Of a stretch of 64,000 bases of DNA, positions 1 through 9,500 are shown in pieces; position 1 is the first letter of the stretch; each line of letters starts with the position of its first letter. The DNA comes from Flaccisagitta enflata (taxonomy: Eukaryota > Chaetognatha > Sagittoidea > Aphragmophora). Location: the NCBI GenBank assembly GCA_965153355.1, contig OZ231128.1:52390001-52454000 (forward strand), read 5' to 3'. The notes beneath the pieces were generated by a model. That model saw nothing but the letters and a program-made list of their open reading frames with translations. It made no database searches and was not told the origin of the DNA. Position numbers and translations under genes: made by a program.

Positions 1-1003
1 ATTGAACTATTGAACTATTGAACTATTGAACTAATGAACTTTTGAACTATTGAACTATTGAACTATTGAACTATTGAACTATTGAACTATTGAACTATTG
101 AACTATTGAACTATTGAACTAATGAACTAATGAACTATTGAACTATTGAACTTTTGAACTATTGAACTATTGAACTATTGAACTTTTGAACTATTGAACT
201 ATTGAACTATTGAACTTTTGAACTATTGAACTATTGAACTAATGAATTATTGAACTATTGAACTAATGAACTATTGAACTTTTGAACTATTGAACTATTA
301 AACTATTAAACTATTGAACTATTGAACTATTGAACTATTGAACTATTGAACTATTGAACTATTGAACTATTGAACTATTGAACTATTGAACTATTGAACT
401 ATTGAACTATTGAACTTTTGAACTTTTGAACTATTGAACTATTGAACTATTGAACTATTGAACTATTGAACTATTGAACTATTGAACTATTGAACTATTG
501 AACTATTGAACTATTGAACTATTGAACTATTGAACTATTGAACTATTGAACTATTGAACTTTTGAACTATTGAACTATTGAACTATTGAACTATTGAACT
601 ATTGAACTATTGAACTATTGAACTATTGAACTATTGAACTAATGAACTATTGAACTATTGAACTATTGAACTATTGAACTATTGAACTATTGAACTATTG
701 AACTATTGAACTATTGAACTATTGAACTATTGAACTATTGAACTATTGAACTATTGAACTATTGAACTATTGAACTTTTGAATTATTGAACTATTGAACT
801 ATTGAAACGAACTATTGAACTACTGAATTATTGAACTATTGAACTTTTGAACTATCCATTGAACTATTGGAACTACTGAACTTTTTGAACTATTGAACTA
901 TTGAACTTTGAACTATTGAACTACTGAACTTAATTATTGAACTATTAAACTATTGAACTACGAAACTATTGAACTAATGAACAATTAAACTAACTATTGA
1001 ACT
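1..1003 (+). repeat. 8-bp satellite, ATTGAACT orientation
   Basis: Uninterrupted array of the 8-mer ATTGAACT with single-base variants (TTTGAACT, AATGAACT, ACTGAACT). It runs off the left edge of the window and becomes irregular from about 800 onward. Every frame meets TGA, so it has no coding capacity. It ends at a perfect palindromic junction where the array flips strand. Confidence 0.98.
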
Positions 1004-1742
1004 AGTTCAATAGTTCAATAGTTCAAAAGTTCAATAGTTCATTAGTTCAATAGTTCAGTAGTTCATTAGTCCATTAGTTCAATAGTTCAATAGTTCAAAA
1101 GTTCAATAGTTCAATAGTTCAATAGTTCAATAGTTCAATAGTTCAGTAGTTCATTAGTTCAATAGTTCAATAGTTCAATAGTTCATTAGTTCAATAGTTC
1201 AATAGTTCAATAGTTCAATAGTTCAATAGTTCAATAGTTCAATAGTTCAATAGTTCAAAAGTTCAATAGTTCAATAGTTCAATAGTTCAATAGTTCAATA
1301 GTTCAATAGTTCAATAGTTCAGTAGTTCAGTAGTTCAGTAGTTCAATAGTTCAAAAGTTCAATAGTTCAATAGCTCATTAGTTCATTAGTTTAAAAGTTC
1401 ATTAGTTCAATAGTTCAATAGTTCAATAGTTCATTAGTTCAAAAGTTCAATAGTTCATTAGTTCAATAGTTCAATAGTTGAATAGTTCAATAGTTCAATA
1501 GTTCAATAGTTCAATAGTTCAATAGTTCTTTAGTTTAATAGTTCATTAGTTCAATGGTTCAATAGTTCAAAAGTTCAATAGTTCAATAGTTCAATAGCTC
1601 ACAGTTCCAGTTCAGCAGTATAATAGTTCAAATAGTTCAATAGTTCAATAGTTCAATGTTTACATAAGTTCAACAGCAAAAGTTCAATAGTTCAATAGTT
1701 GGAGTTAATAGTTCAAAGCCCAATATTTCAAAGTTCAATGTT
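1004..1742 (-). repeat. 8-bp satellite, inverted orientation
   Basis: Same satellite read as AGTTCAAT. The junction at 1003/1004 is ATTGAACT directly followed by AGTTCAAT, a perfect head-to-head inversion. The array decays from about 1590 and ends near 1742. Confidence 0.97.
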
Positions 1743-3295
1743 TATAAAAAATCCAATAAAGAATAGAAGTAAATGTAAAATAATTAGGCTGTTTCTATAA
1801 TCTCCTTTTTGAGAGATGGCCAAATAGGTCAATTTCAAAATTGAGAAAACATGACAAAAACATTCATAATCAGATAGCTTATGTCAATATGAACATGGTT
1901 CAAAAACTGAATTTTGTTACTGATCCTTGATTTTCATGTAAATTAGGCTAAAATGCAACAAATAATGATTGAAAAAAAGCAAAAATTGAGTTGTTAAAGT
2001 CAGCAAAACCAAAAAAATGGGAATATTTTACTAAATCACAGTTCAAGAATTCAATCAGACCTGATTCTGCTGAAAAAAATTGAGATTTCAATTTTTTTTG
2101 AAAATTCTCTATAAGCTGCTTTTTTGGCTGGTTGGGCCAGTTGGCAAAAACTTACTGAATCTTTTGGCAACGTTTAATTTAAGTAGGCATTCTCTGAAAG
2201 AACCACTGTGCAAAATTTCAGCCAAAACGGACAAATATTTTAGAAGTTATGCCATTTTTTAAAATTTTTGGGTGATAGGCAGGTTGGGCTGGTTGGGTTG
2301 GTTAGATGTGTCCCAGATGCACCAAATACTCAGTTCGTAATAGTTCCAGTACAGTATTGATCCATGCAAAAAATCTTTCCTCTCTCTCAAAGGGTTTCCA
2401 AGATATGGGCATTTCATGATTTTTTTGGTTTACAATTTTGCTGTAAGTGCATACATGCGCCGATAACAAAGAATTAACTATGAAGATTCATTTTGAAGCG
2501 TGATTATTCTGCAACAATTCACTGACCAATCACATTGAAAATTTCATTATGGCTGAATGCCTGGGAGTTAAGACCTGAAATTTTCATTGTAAATACAAAA
2601 TTTCATGCCCTTTCTCATCGTGTTATCCAAATTTCCATCATCAGTTTCACAATGGCGTGACAGTGACAGACTTAAAGCATGACATGAGTGTGACAGAAGA
2701 GCTGGGGGGGGGGTGTGCGGAATAATCACGCTTGAAGAAAAGTGTCATTGTGGGGGATTGGGGTGTCACAGTGGCATGAAATTTGGAGCGTATGTCCTTC
2801 AAGTAGTCCTCTATTAGATAGAAACCTGAAAAGTGATTAACTTTGAGAATTTATAGAGTTTTAAAAAAAGATAATAGGCATACTGAGATTTTGCCATGAA
2901 ATAGCAAAAAAATTGGTGGGATCAGAATTTGATGATAATACAATTTTTGAACAACTTAGCATTTGCGCAGTAGGATGAAATTTTTTGTACATTGATGATA
3001 ACTGATTAAAAGCTGAGAAATGATCAGATAATCTATTTTTGATAGGTTTTGCTTGTTATTTGCTTGTCCGGACAAAATCCGGACATGCCAATGTGGCCAA
3101 TTTGACTTAATTTTTAGGCCCCCTAGGGGTAGGGGTAGTCACAAAAAATGGTTTGGCAAGGTAATCCGGGTAGTTAGGAAGGTCATCCAACTATAGAAAA
3201 TTGTCACAATGCAATAGACATTGCGGTAACACTGTTAACGTGGTGGTGAGTCGGGTTCTCGTGTCGAAAAGAGATTGTGACATTAGCCTTCAATA
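1743..3295. other. AT-rich stretch without a recognisable gene
   Basis: No credible ORF or RNA gene seen. Around 2120-2310 there are CTGGTTGGGCCAGTTGG and GCTGGTTGGGTTGGTTAG motifs of the type that form the 180-bp repeats at 21290-23700, so this is probably a degraded relative. A G-run lies near 2703-2713. Confidence 0.6.
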
Positions 3296-3549
3296 CAGTT
3301 AAGCTTCACTAGAAGGCGCCCGCTAATAAGGCATCCCTCGCATCAAGGCATGATTTGGAAAGTCCCAACTTTTCTCTCTTTATTCCTTTGTTGATAAGCC
3401 CCGTATATAAGGCACTCGCCTATTAGGCAAATTTCACAATAGCGCAGAAAAAATGGGATTTTTGGTAAATACTTTGCTGGCCTTGAAGGCATCTGACAAG
3501 CAAAATGTCTTTCATGATGAGGAGGTGAATAAACAGAGGGTGGAAGAGA
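3296..3549 (+). mobile_element. Partial pogo/Tc1-like DNA transposon terminus
   Basis: Starts after a TA dinucleotide with CAGTTAAGCTTCACTAGAAG. The same 22-bp start, also preceded by TA, occurs at 42784. CAGT next to TA is typical of Tc1/mariner/pogo ends. The internal sequence differs between the two copies and no transposase is visible. The right end is not found because the retrotransposon LTR begins at 3550. A short open frame here (3453 onward) runs into the LTR and has no recognisable similarity. Confidence 0.4.
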
Positions 3550-3914
3550 AGTATGACATTGAAGTCATACGGACTGAAAGAAAGACGAAATTTCTTTGGA
3601 ATTTCTTGGTTTACTCTTTAATTTTATCATTCATATAAAATTAACAATGAAATATATAAAACAACAACAAATAAAGGGCATTCTGTACGCTTAATGTTCT
3701 CTTACCTGAAAGAAAGACGAAATTTCTTTGGAATTTCTTGGTTTACTGAAAATCCAAAGAAATTTCCGTTTATATATCACCCGCATTAGAAATCTGTAAA
3801 GTTTGTGGTGTATTACGTCAATTGCTAAATTAAATAGGGGTCCCTCATATTCTTATAAAGGATATTCTAATATTAGGGTGTTTCAAGTGGGTATAAGGAG
3901 TCCTATTCCATACT
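3550..3914 (-). repeat. 3' LTR of Ty3/gypsy-type element A
   Basis: 365-bp LTR. On the element's sense (minus) strand it begins AGTATGG and ends CATACT, so the ends are short inverted repeats AGTAT/ATACT rather than TG/CA; AGT...ACT-type ends are known in some gypsy lineages. It carries a TATATAAA box, a TGACGTAA motif, and two copies of a roughly 40-bp direct repeat ending in CTTTCTTTCAG. By eye it is identical to the LTR at 43415-43779. It differs structurally from the 5' LTR of the same element. No target-site duplication: the outer flanks are GAAGAGA on this side and CATCAG on the other. Confidence 0.93.
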
Positions 3915-3922
3915 TCCCCCCT
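3915..3922 (-). other. Polypurine tract next to 3' LTR
   Basis: On the sense strand AGGGGGGA directly precedes the LTR start AGTATGG. It is short for a polypurine tract but sits exactly where plus-strand DNA priming is expected in LTR elements. Confidence 0.6.
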
Positions 3923-4201
3923 GTTGACAAAAAAAACCATTAGTGTGAACTAGGTTTTTTTTCCTTTTCAAATTCCCGGAATTTAAAAACAAAGTCGATC
4001 TCCTTTTACCCACCTAAAAATGAAAAACCTCAGAAATGCGGGCGTTTGCGTAACAATAACAATCGTTGAACGAACGGAAAATAACGGTCACGTTTTAACT
4101 TTATAAGTCACGACTTATAGGTTTGGATAGTAACTAAGACAGAAAAGGAGAATTCTAAATATTCAAATTATCAATCAACAACCCTTCCAATCAAAAGAAA
4201 C

Positions 4202-4209
4202 TATAAAAG
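4202..4209 (+). promoter_or_regulatory. TATA box of the antisense gene
   Basis: TATAAAAG lies 57 bp upstream of the ATG at 4267, giving a predicted start site near 4230 and a short leader. About 90 bp further upstream (4103-4120) is the inverted repeat TATAAGTC-AC-GACTTATA. The box is on the strand opposite to the retrotransposon genes. Confidence 0.55.
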
Positions 4210-4266
4210 ACTCGGCATTTGTTAGGTTCTAATCATATCTCCGCTTGATTACTGCGACAAGCCATC

Positions 4267-4907
4267 ATGAACCAATATCTCTTTCTCGCGTTGGCATCTC
4301 TTCTCTTCACCATGGGAATGGCTTCTGAATCAAATGAGCAAACCCTTGAGGATTACGTTAAAGATCCAGTTCCTTCGAATAAGTGTTTTCAAAAATTTGA
4401 GGGCTATTTGGAAAGCGTGGGCTACAGGTAAGTGGGGGGGGGAGAAAATTTTTGAACACAAGATTAATGCAAAAGTTAGTTCAAGTTATTATTACCTTCT
4501 TCGCCATGGTAACATACTAATTAGTTCAGGCTTGCATTAAAATCAAATATTTCTATTTCTAAAGGTTAACATGCCTGTCAATTATTGATTTTAGGAAAGA
4601 TGGGGATGCTTGTCAATTGATTGTTTATCGCACGGCTACCGGAAGAACCACTACTTCTCGATGTTTACCAGTATCAGAGAAGTATCTCAAAACTGAGTAC
4701 AAAAAAAAAGTATTACAGAATACTGACGATGTCGAATATCTTCAATTTGGCACCATTGCCCTGGTGTTGCTCGATATTATTCTCACCATATTCAAAATTT
4801 TTCAACAAAAGTTACAAACAACTCAAATCCTAGCAAATCAAGGCAATGCTCCCAATACTCCAACACCACTAAGACGAAACAGTCAGTATGCCATACAAAA
4901 CGTGTAA
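4267..4907 (+). CDS. Two-exon secretory/membrane protein gene, antisense inside LTR element A
   Basis: Exon 1 is 4267-4427 and exon 2 is 4595-4907. The 167-bp intron has donor CAG|GTAAGT and acceptor TTTTAG, and the junction codon AGG is completed in phase. The predicted protein is 157 residues: an N-terminal signal peptide (MNQYLFLALASLLFTMG), an ectodomain of about 80 residues with a few cysteines, one membrane span (starting LQFGTIALVLLDIILTIF) and a basic, polar tail, so a type I membrane protein. It has its own TATA box. It lies between the integrase stop and the 3' LTR, on the opposite strand. I do not recognise the family. Splice signals, signal peptide and TATA box together make it a better candidate than a chance ORF. 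An envelope-like role cannot be claimed: it is small, antisense, and shows no fusion-protein hallmarks. Confidence 0.6.
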
Positions 4908-5953
4908 ATCAGCATGCTCAGTCAATCGACAGTCGGGAAAAAAGGTAAAGTTCATACAGAGTAGTGAAACAATGGGAAATTAAGCATGAGAGAAAAGGAT
5001 AGAAATCAATAATTTCAAATTTAATTTCACACCGACCCTTTTTTTTTATTTCTTTGATCAAAGTCCAAAGCTGGCAGCTGATTTAGCCAAATTAACTTCA
5101 TTGGTCACTCATTCCTTTTCTCACTCCTGCCGTTTTCAATTCGTTTTCATTCTCAAGATTTTCCATTTGGGAACTAAATCATCAATCGGAAAAAAAAAAT
5201 ATAACCATCATCGACTTCATGTCGTAAAAAAAATATAGGAATTCCATAAAAAAAAATACGACTACAGTACTGTCTGCGCATTGTTAATCACTCCCAAATA
5301 CCATCTGGTAAGGGCTTAGTGAAAATTCTTCATCCTTCAGACTAAAGAATTAATAATCGGGCACGTCCCTAGATAGCGCCGGGGGCATACTATCCTAAAT
5401 AATACCGGTTTTCGAAAGGCTCACATTCATTGTCGAGACCTTACTTTAATTTGCCCCCCTGGGGTTAGCAAATTCTTTTTTTTTTCACTTTTTCTTTTCC
5501 GTAATTTCTTTAGCCACTTATTTCCATGACTCTAAAATCAGACGCCCTCTCTGATCAACTTCGAGCTGATTGCCATTTGTTTCTTTGATTCATTTACTAC
5601 CGCTCATTCACTCCCCCGTTCATTCATCGTTCACTATTCATCAATCAGCTGTCAACATTCGTTCGTTTACCTGGCCAGGTTCATTCATCACATTCATTCA
5701 TCGTTCACATTTCACATTCATTGATCATTAGAGCGTCTCTAATATTAAACACTGATTGTTCTTTATTCTCATTTACAGGCTCGTATTTCTGTCTTAAAAG
5801 AAGCGGCTTTATATTACATCTTCTTTTTATTCATTTTCTTTTACTTCATTTCTTTTCTTCCTTTTAACAGCGAACGGCGGTTTCTTCTTTCTTTTTACTT
5901 TTAGAGGGAATTTAATTTAAATTTGTTTCCAAAAGTCATTATTCAAAATCAAA
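4908..5953 (+). other. Antisense inter-ORF region with splice-like signals
   Basis: No ORF of note. Two good 3' splice-site sequences precede the next ORF: TTCTCATTTACAG ending near 5778, and a pyrimidine-rich TTCCTTTTAACAG ending near 5870. A donor-like GGTAAAG lies near 4943. These would allow the downstream ORF to be made from a spliced transcript starting at the 4202 TATA box; this is inference. CATTCATTCA-type low complexity lies at 5600-5720. Confidence 0.4.
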
Positions 5954-6385
5954 ATGGCAAACTTTACCCTTTACACGGGAAGCTCGGTTGATGATTACTT
6001 TTACGAAGAATCATCAACCTCGCTTCCCAGTCCAACGGTTGCGTCCGTCCAACCGGACTCTGAGGCGGTGACATGGGGCTCGGTCGGAGGGGTCATCGGT
6101 GCCCTGATGTTGGTCTCAGGGGTCCTCGTAGCCCTCAGGCGCAAACTGGCAGCGGTGGACCGTTTCCTGGCCACCCTGCAGTCTGTCCCAAGGGCTGCGT
6201 TGGATCTTCTGAGGCCTCATCAGGCCCAAGACGCCTCCACCAGCCCCATGGCCACGCCAGCTGTCAGCGGCGTTCCGTTTAGGAACGCCACCGACAGTGC
6301 CAGAGCCCGAGTCCAAACTATTGAGATGCGAGGACTCGCCCCCCGCCAATGCGATGAGAATAATGCCCGTTCGCTGTGGGTTTAA
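5954..6385 (+). CDS. Small single-pass membrane protein ORF, antisense in element A
   Basis: 143-residue ORF with a strong start context (AAAATCAAAATGG). It has no signal peptide. A short acidic N-terminal part (residues 1-38, one NFT glycosylation sequon) is followed by a Gly/Val/Leu membrane span at about residues 40-62 (GGVIGALMLVSGVLVAL), then RRK and a basic, Pro/Ala-rich cytoplasmic half. This suggests N-out, C-in topology with the basic stop-transfer side inside. Its GC content is clearly higher than that of the surrounding DNA, which suggests a foreign origin relative to the element. AATAAA and a poly(A) run follow at 6494-6535. No family recognised. It lies antisense between the retroelement's integrase stop and the other antisense gene. 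Confidence 0.5.
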   Translation: MANFTLYTGSSVDDYFYEESSTSLPSPTVASVQPDSEAVTWGSVGGVIGALMLVSGVLVALRRKLAAVDRFLATLQSVPRAALDLLRPHQAQDASTSPMATPAVSGVPFRNATDSARARVQTIEMRGLAPRQCDENNARSLWV

Positions 6386-6493
6386 ATTTTTCCCCACTTA
6401 GATTTTCTTCCCCACTTTGCCCTTAAGGGTTTTTAATTCAAAATTTTTCTAATTATTTCTTTCTTTCATTTTGATTTTATCCAAAATTTTGCT

Positions 6494-6535
6494 AATAAAA
6501 AAAAATACAAAAACCAAAAAAAAAAAAAAAAAAAA
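6494..6535 (+). terminator. AATAAA signal plus encoded poly(A) tract
   Basis: AATAAA at 6494-6499, then 16 nt, then about 20 A at 6516-6535, ending 7 nt before the integrase stop codon of the opposite strand (6543-6545). A genomic poly(A) run at cleavage-site distance from AATAAA is the signature of a reverse-transcribed mRNA 3' end. Confidence 0.55.
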
Positions 6536-6542
6536 TACTGTC

Positions 6543-9500
6543 TCAAATCCATTCCAACGCATCGAGGCCGATTCCACCGTAGTGGCTCTTCGTCGTCAGC
6601 CCCGCATTTAGGACGAAATTGGCGTCAATCGACGGCGATAATTGGGCACCACGCGCCCTTCTTCTTGTCATTGGTGGCGAATTCGAGGCTTCGTTCTTTG
6701 TGGCCATTTCTTCCATGCGTTCACACAATCTTAGTAAGTCCTCCTTCGTTTGGTTTCTGGTGATTAGTAGTAAGTCACCCGGCAGAATACAGATATCATC
6801 TGTCAAGATACTTTTGCATCTAAAAGTATTGGTACCGACGCGGTCCATGACCTCAAAGGCATTTTTTTGTAATTTGAATGCCAACTTTTTCTGAATGCCT
6901 TTTGCGAATGAAGTCCTTTTTAGTAAGCAAAGATCTCCACTTTTAAGCCTACGGCCATAATCAGTTGGTGAACTGTGATCTTTTTTCTTTAGAAACGACT
7001 GTACGTTGTAAAGAAGAGACTCTTCCGCCGCCCTTTTCGCCAAAGAAATGGTCTCCTTTGCTGATTTGCTTCCTTTTCCATCTTCTTTCGACGCAATGTT
7101 CATCAACGGCGCCTTTAAGGTTGGCGAAAAGTGTAATTCTCGAGGCGAAATCGCCCCTTCCTCGGTCATAGGGCCTAGCCCACTATGCACCGAGTTATTA
7201 TAACAAATGATTGATTCATTTACTAACTTTGAGAATGGTGTCTTTGGATTAGATGAGTGATACTTCATTATTAAACGACTAATCGTTGATATTAGTCGTT
7301 CGGCCTTTGTTTGGCACCTGCTAATGTTTGCCATCCCATGGGTAATAGTTACACCACTATCCATTAAAAACTTCCTGGTAGCACTGTGCTTTGATAGTAA
7401 TGCGTTATCGCATACTATAGATTTAGGCAATCCATTCCACGCTTTTCTCATTTCCATTACGCCCTCCAGTACATAGTCATCATTAGTACCATTGGTTGGC
7501 GTACCAAAAGCGTAACGGCTGAAACTGTCACAAAATATTAAGACATATTTTGGCAAGCCTGACGCTGTTCTAAACATTGTATATGGACCCGCAAAGTCCA
7601 TAACTACCAACTCTCCGCTTTGACATGCAATTTGTTCTCCATCATCCTCTTTTCTTGCCCTGTTTGTTATGTGGTTATTCAAAGCGCAACTTGCGCACCG
7701 TGAGATGTATGTGTTCACCTTGAATCTCAGTCTGAACGCGTACCACTTTTTTGCGATTGCCGTAAATGTCTTTCTTTGACCGATGTGTGACAGACCAGAT
7801 GGGCAGCTTACATCAAACTCGTGGGTTTTAGCAATCAGTCTGTCCATTTGTGAATCACCAACCACCAAAAGAGGATCAATTGAACCGTTTTTATGTGTCC
7901 ATAGGCGAAATAATATACCCTGCTCATTTAGCCTAAAGCATAGCTTATGTCGTAAGAACGTCTGTATATCCTTAGGCAGGCTCAAAGCATTTATTTTTCG
8001 GGGAATTTCTTTCTCGCCCCTCAAATACTGAGCACACTTCCTAATTGTTTCATCTTCTTGCATTTCTTTCGCCTTTTCCAGATTGTCATCGTCATACACG
8101 GGCAGGGTCACGTCTCTAAAGATGTCCTCCACTTCTTCGTCATCCGCATCATTCCATCCTTCTCCTATCTCATCATCGGTCAATCCGAACGAACAGATGT
8201 TCATCCTCCCAAGCTCCTTCTTCTCCTCCTCCTCTTCCTCCTTGACACTTCGACGGCAAGCTTCCTTCGATGCGACGTCGTCGTCGACGTCATCGTCGCC
8301 TTCAATGACGTCACCATCGTCCTCAACGACGCCCTTCTGCAAGTCGGCGACGAATCCCTCACCACTGACGTCATCAATTTCATCACCCGCTCTCAAGGAA
8401 TCCATCACCCTATCATAGGTGAATTCTCTTACACACTCACGTGTTGTTTTTGTCGATTTGTCATTGTCTGTCTCCACCTCCATTGTCCCTTCTATTTGGC
8501 TGTCAACCGCGTCCTTGCGGGAATCATAGTCGTCATGAATTGGCCTTTCTTTTTTCTCGACTGAAACTGCCTTTGCCAATTTCTGCTTTCTATTCCGAAC
8601 GAAGAAATCTTCCATTCTTTTGCTTTTTGGTGCTGTAAAGAGTTTTTTCCAACTTATTGGATTTCCATCTCCATTTATCAAACGGCCTTCCATGAACCTT
8701 GGATAGGTCCCTACTGGTGATAACTTATTTCCTTGAGGGTCAAATGTCCTTTCCTGCCTGCTAAAGATATCTGCCATGTTCAATTTCCCATCCACATGAA
8801 TGACCTTGAAATCGAACCGTTGCAAAGAAAGGATTTTTCTTGCCAAATCCATTGGCACTCGATCGATACTTGCCCAATCCCTGCAAGTCTCGCTGTCACT
8901 CACAACGAAAAATTGCCTGCCAGAAAGTAGGAAAAAATACTTATGCGTCATTTGCCAGAGGGCGACCAGTTCCTTCAACCAAATTGGGTAACAACGCCAG
9001 TTTTCTGGTATGCATGAGCTCCATACTCCCACCAAATGCAATTCCTTTCTTCCCTGCTCTCCTGATTGCTTGTGCTTCAGTGGTAACATCATCTGTGTCA
9101 GTATCCCACTCAGGCTGCTAGATGAGGCGTCACAAAAACAAAAGATTGTGTCCTCCACATCAGCACTAGGTGTCCTTAATACACAGCATTCTGGGTCCAA
9201 TAAATGCTCCTTTATGTCCTGCAATGCCTTATGATGAATCGCTGACGGCCTGAAACGAACACCCGGTTTGTTTAGCTCTCTCAGAGGTGCTGCCAATTCT
9301 GACAGTCTGACTGCCATTCTGTCAAACCAGACAAAAAAAGCAAGCATTGCATTCAATTTAGCTTTTGTTTCTGGGAAAGCCAATTTCTTGATCTTATCAA
9401 TCTTTTCCGATGACAATGACAGCCTCTCCTCTCCCACTAAGTGACCTAGAATTCTGGCCTCATTTCTGAAGAAAACACATTTCTTTGGGTTCACAAGCAG

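Noticed and set aside
1-1742. Telomere interpretation of the 8-bp satellite
   Set aside because: The unit is not telomere-like (no G-rich strand) and it occurs internally in both orientations.
3453-3638. 61-residue ORF spanning the LTR border
   Set aside because: Half of it is LTR sequence; no similarity recognised.
6116-6397. 93-residue minus-strand ORF opposite the 143-residue ORF
   Set aside because: Shadow in GC-rich sequence; no start context or domain; considered as a sense env gene but there is no signal peptide or membrane span.
8058-8564. Plus-strand ORFs inside pol (e.g. 168 and 111 residues)
   Set aside because: Shadows of the acidic-repeat region of pol on the minus strand; low complexity.
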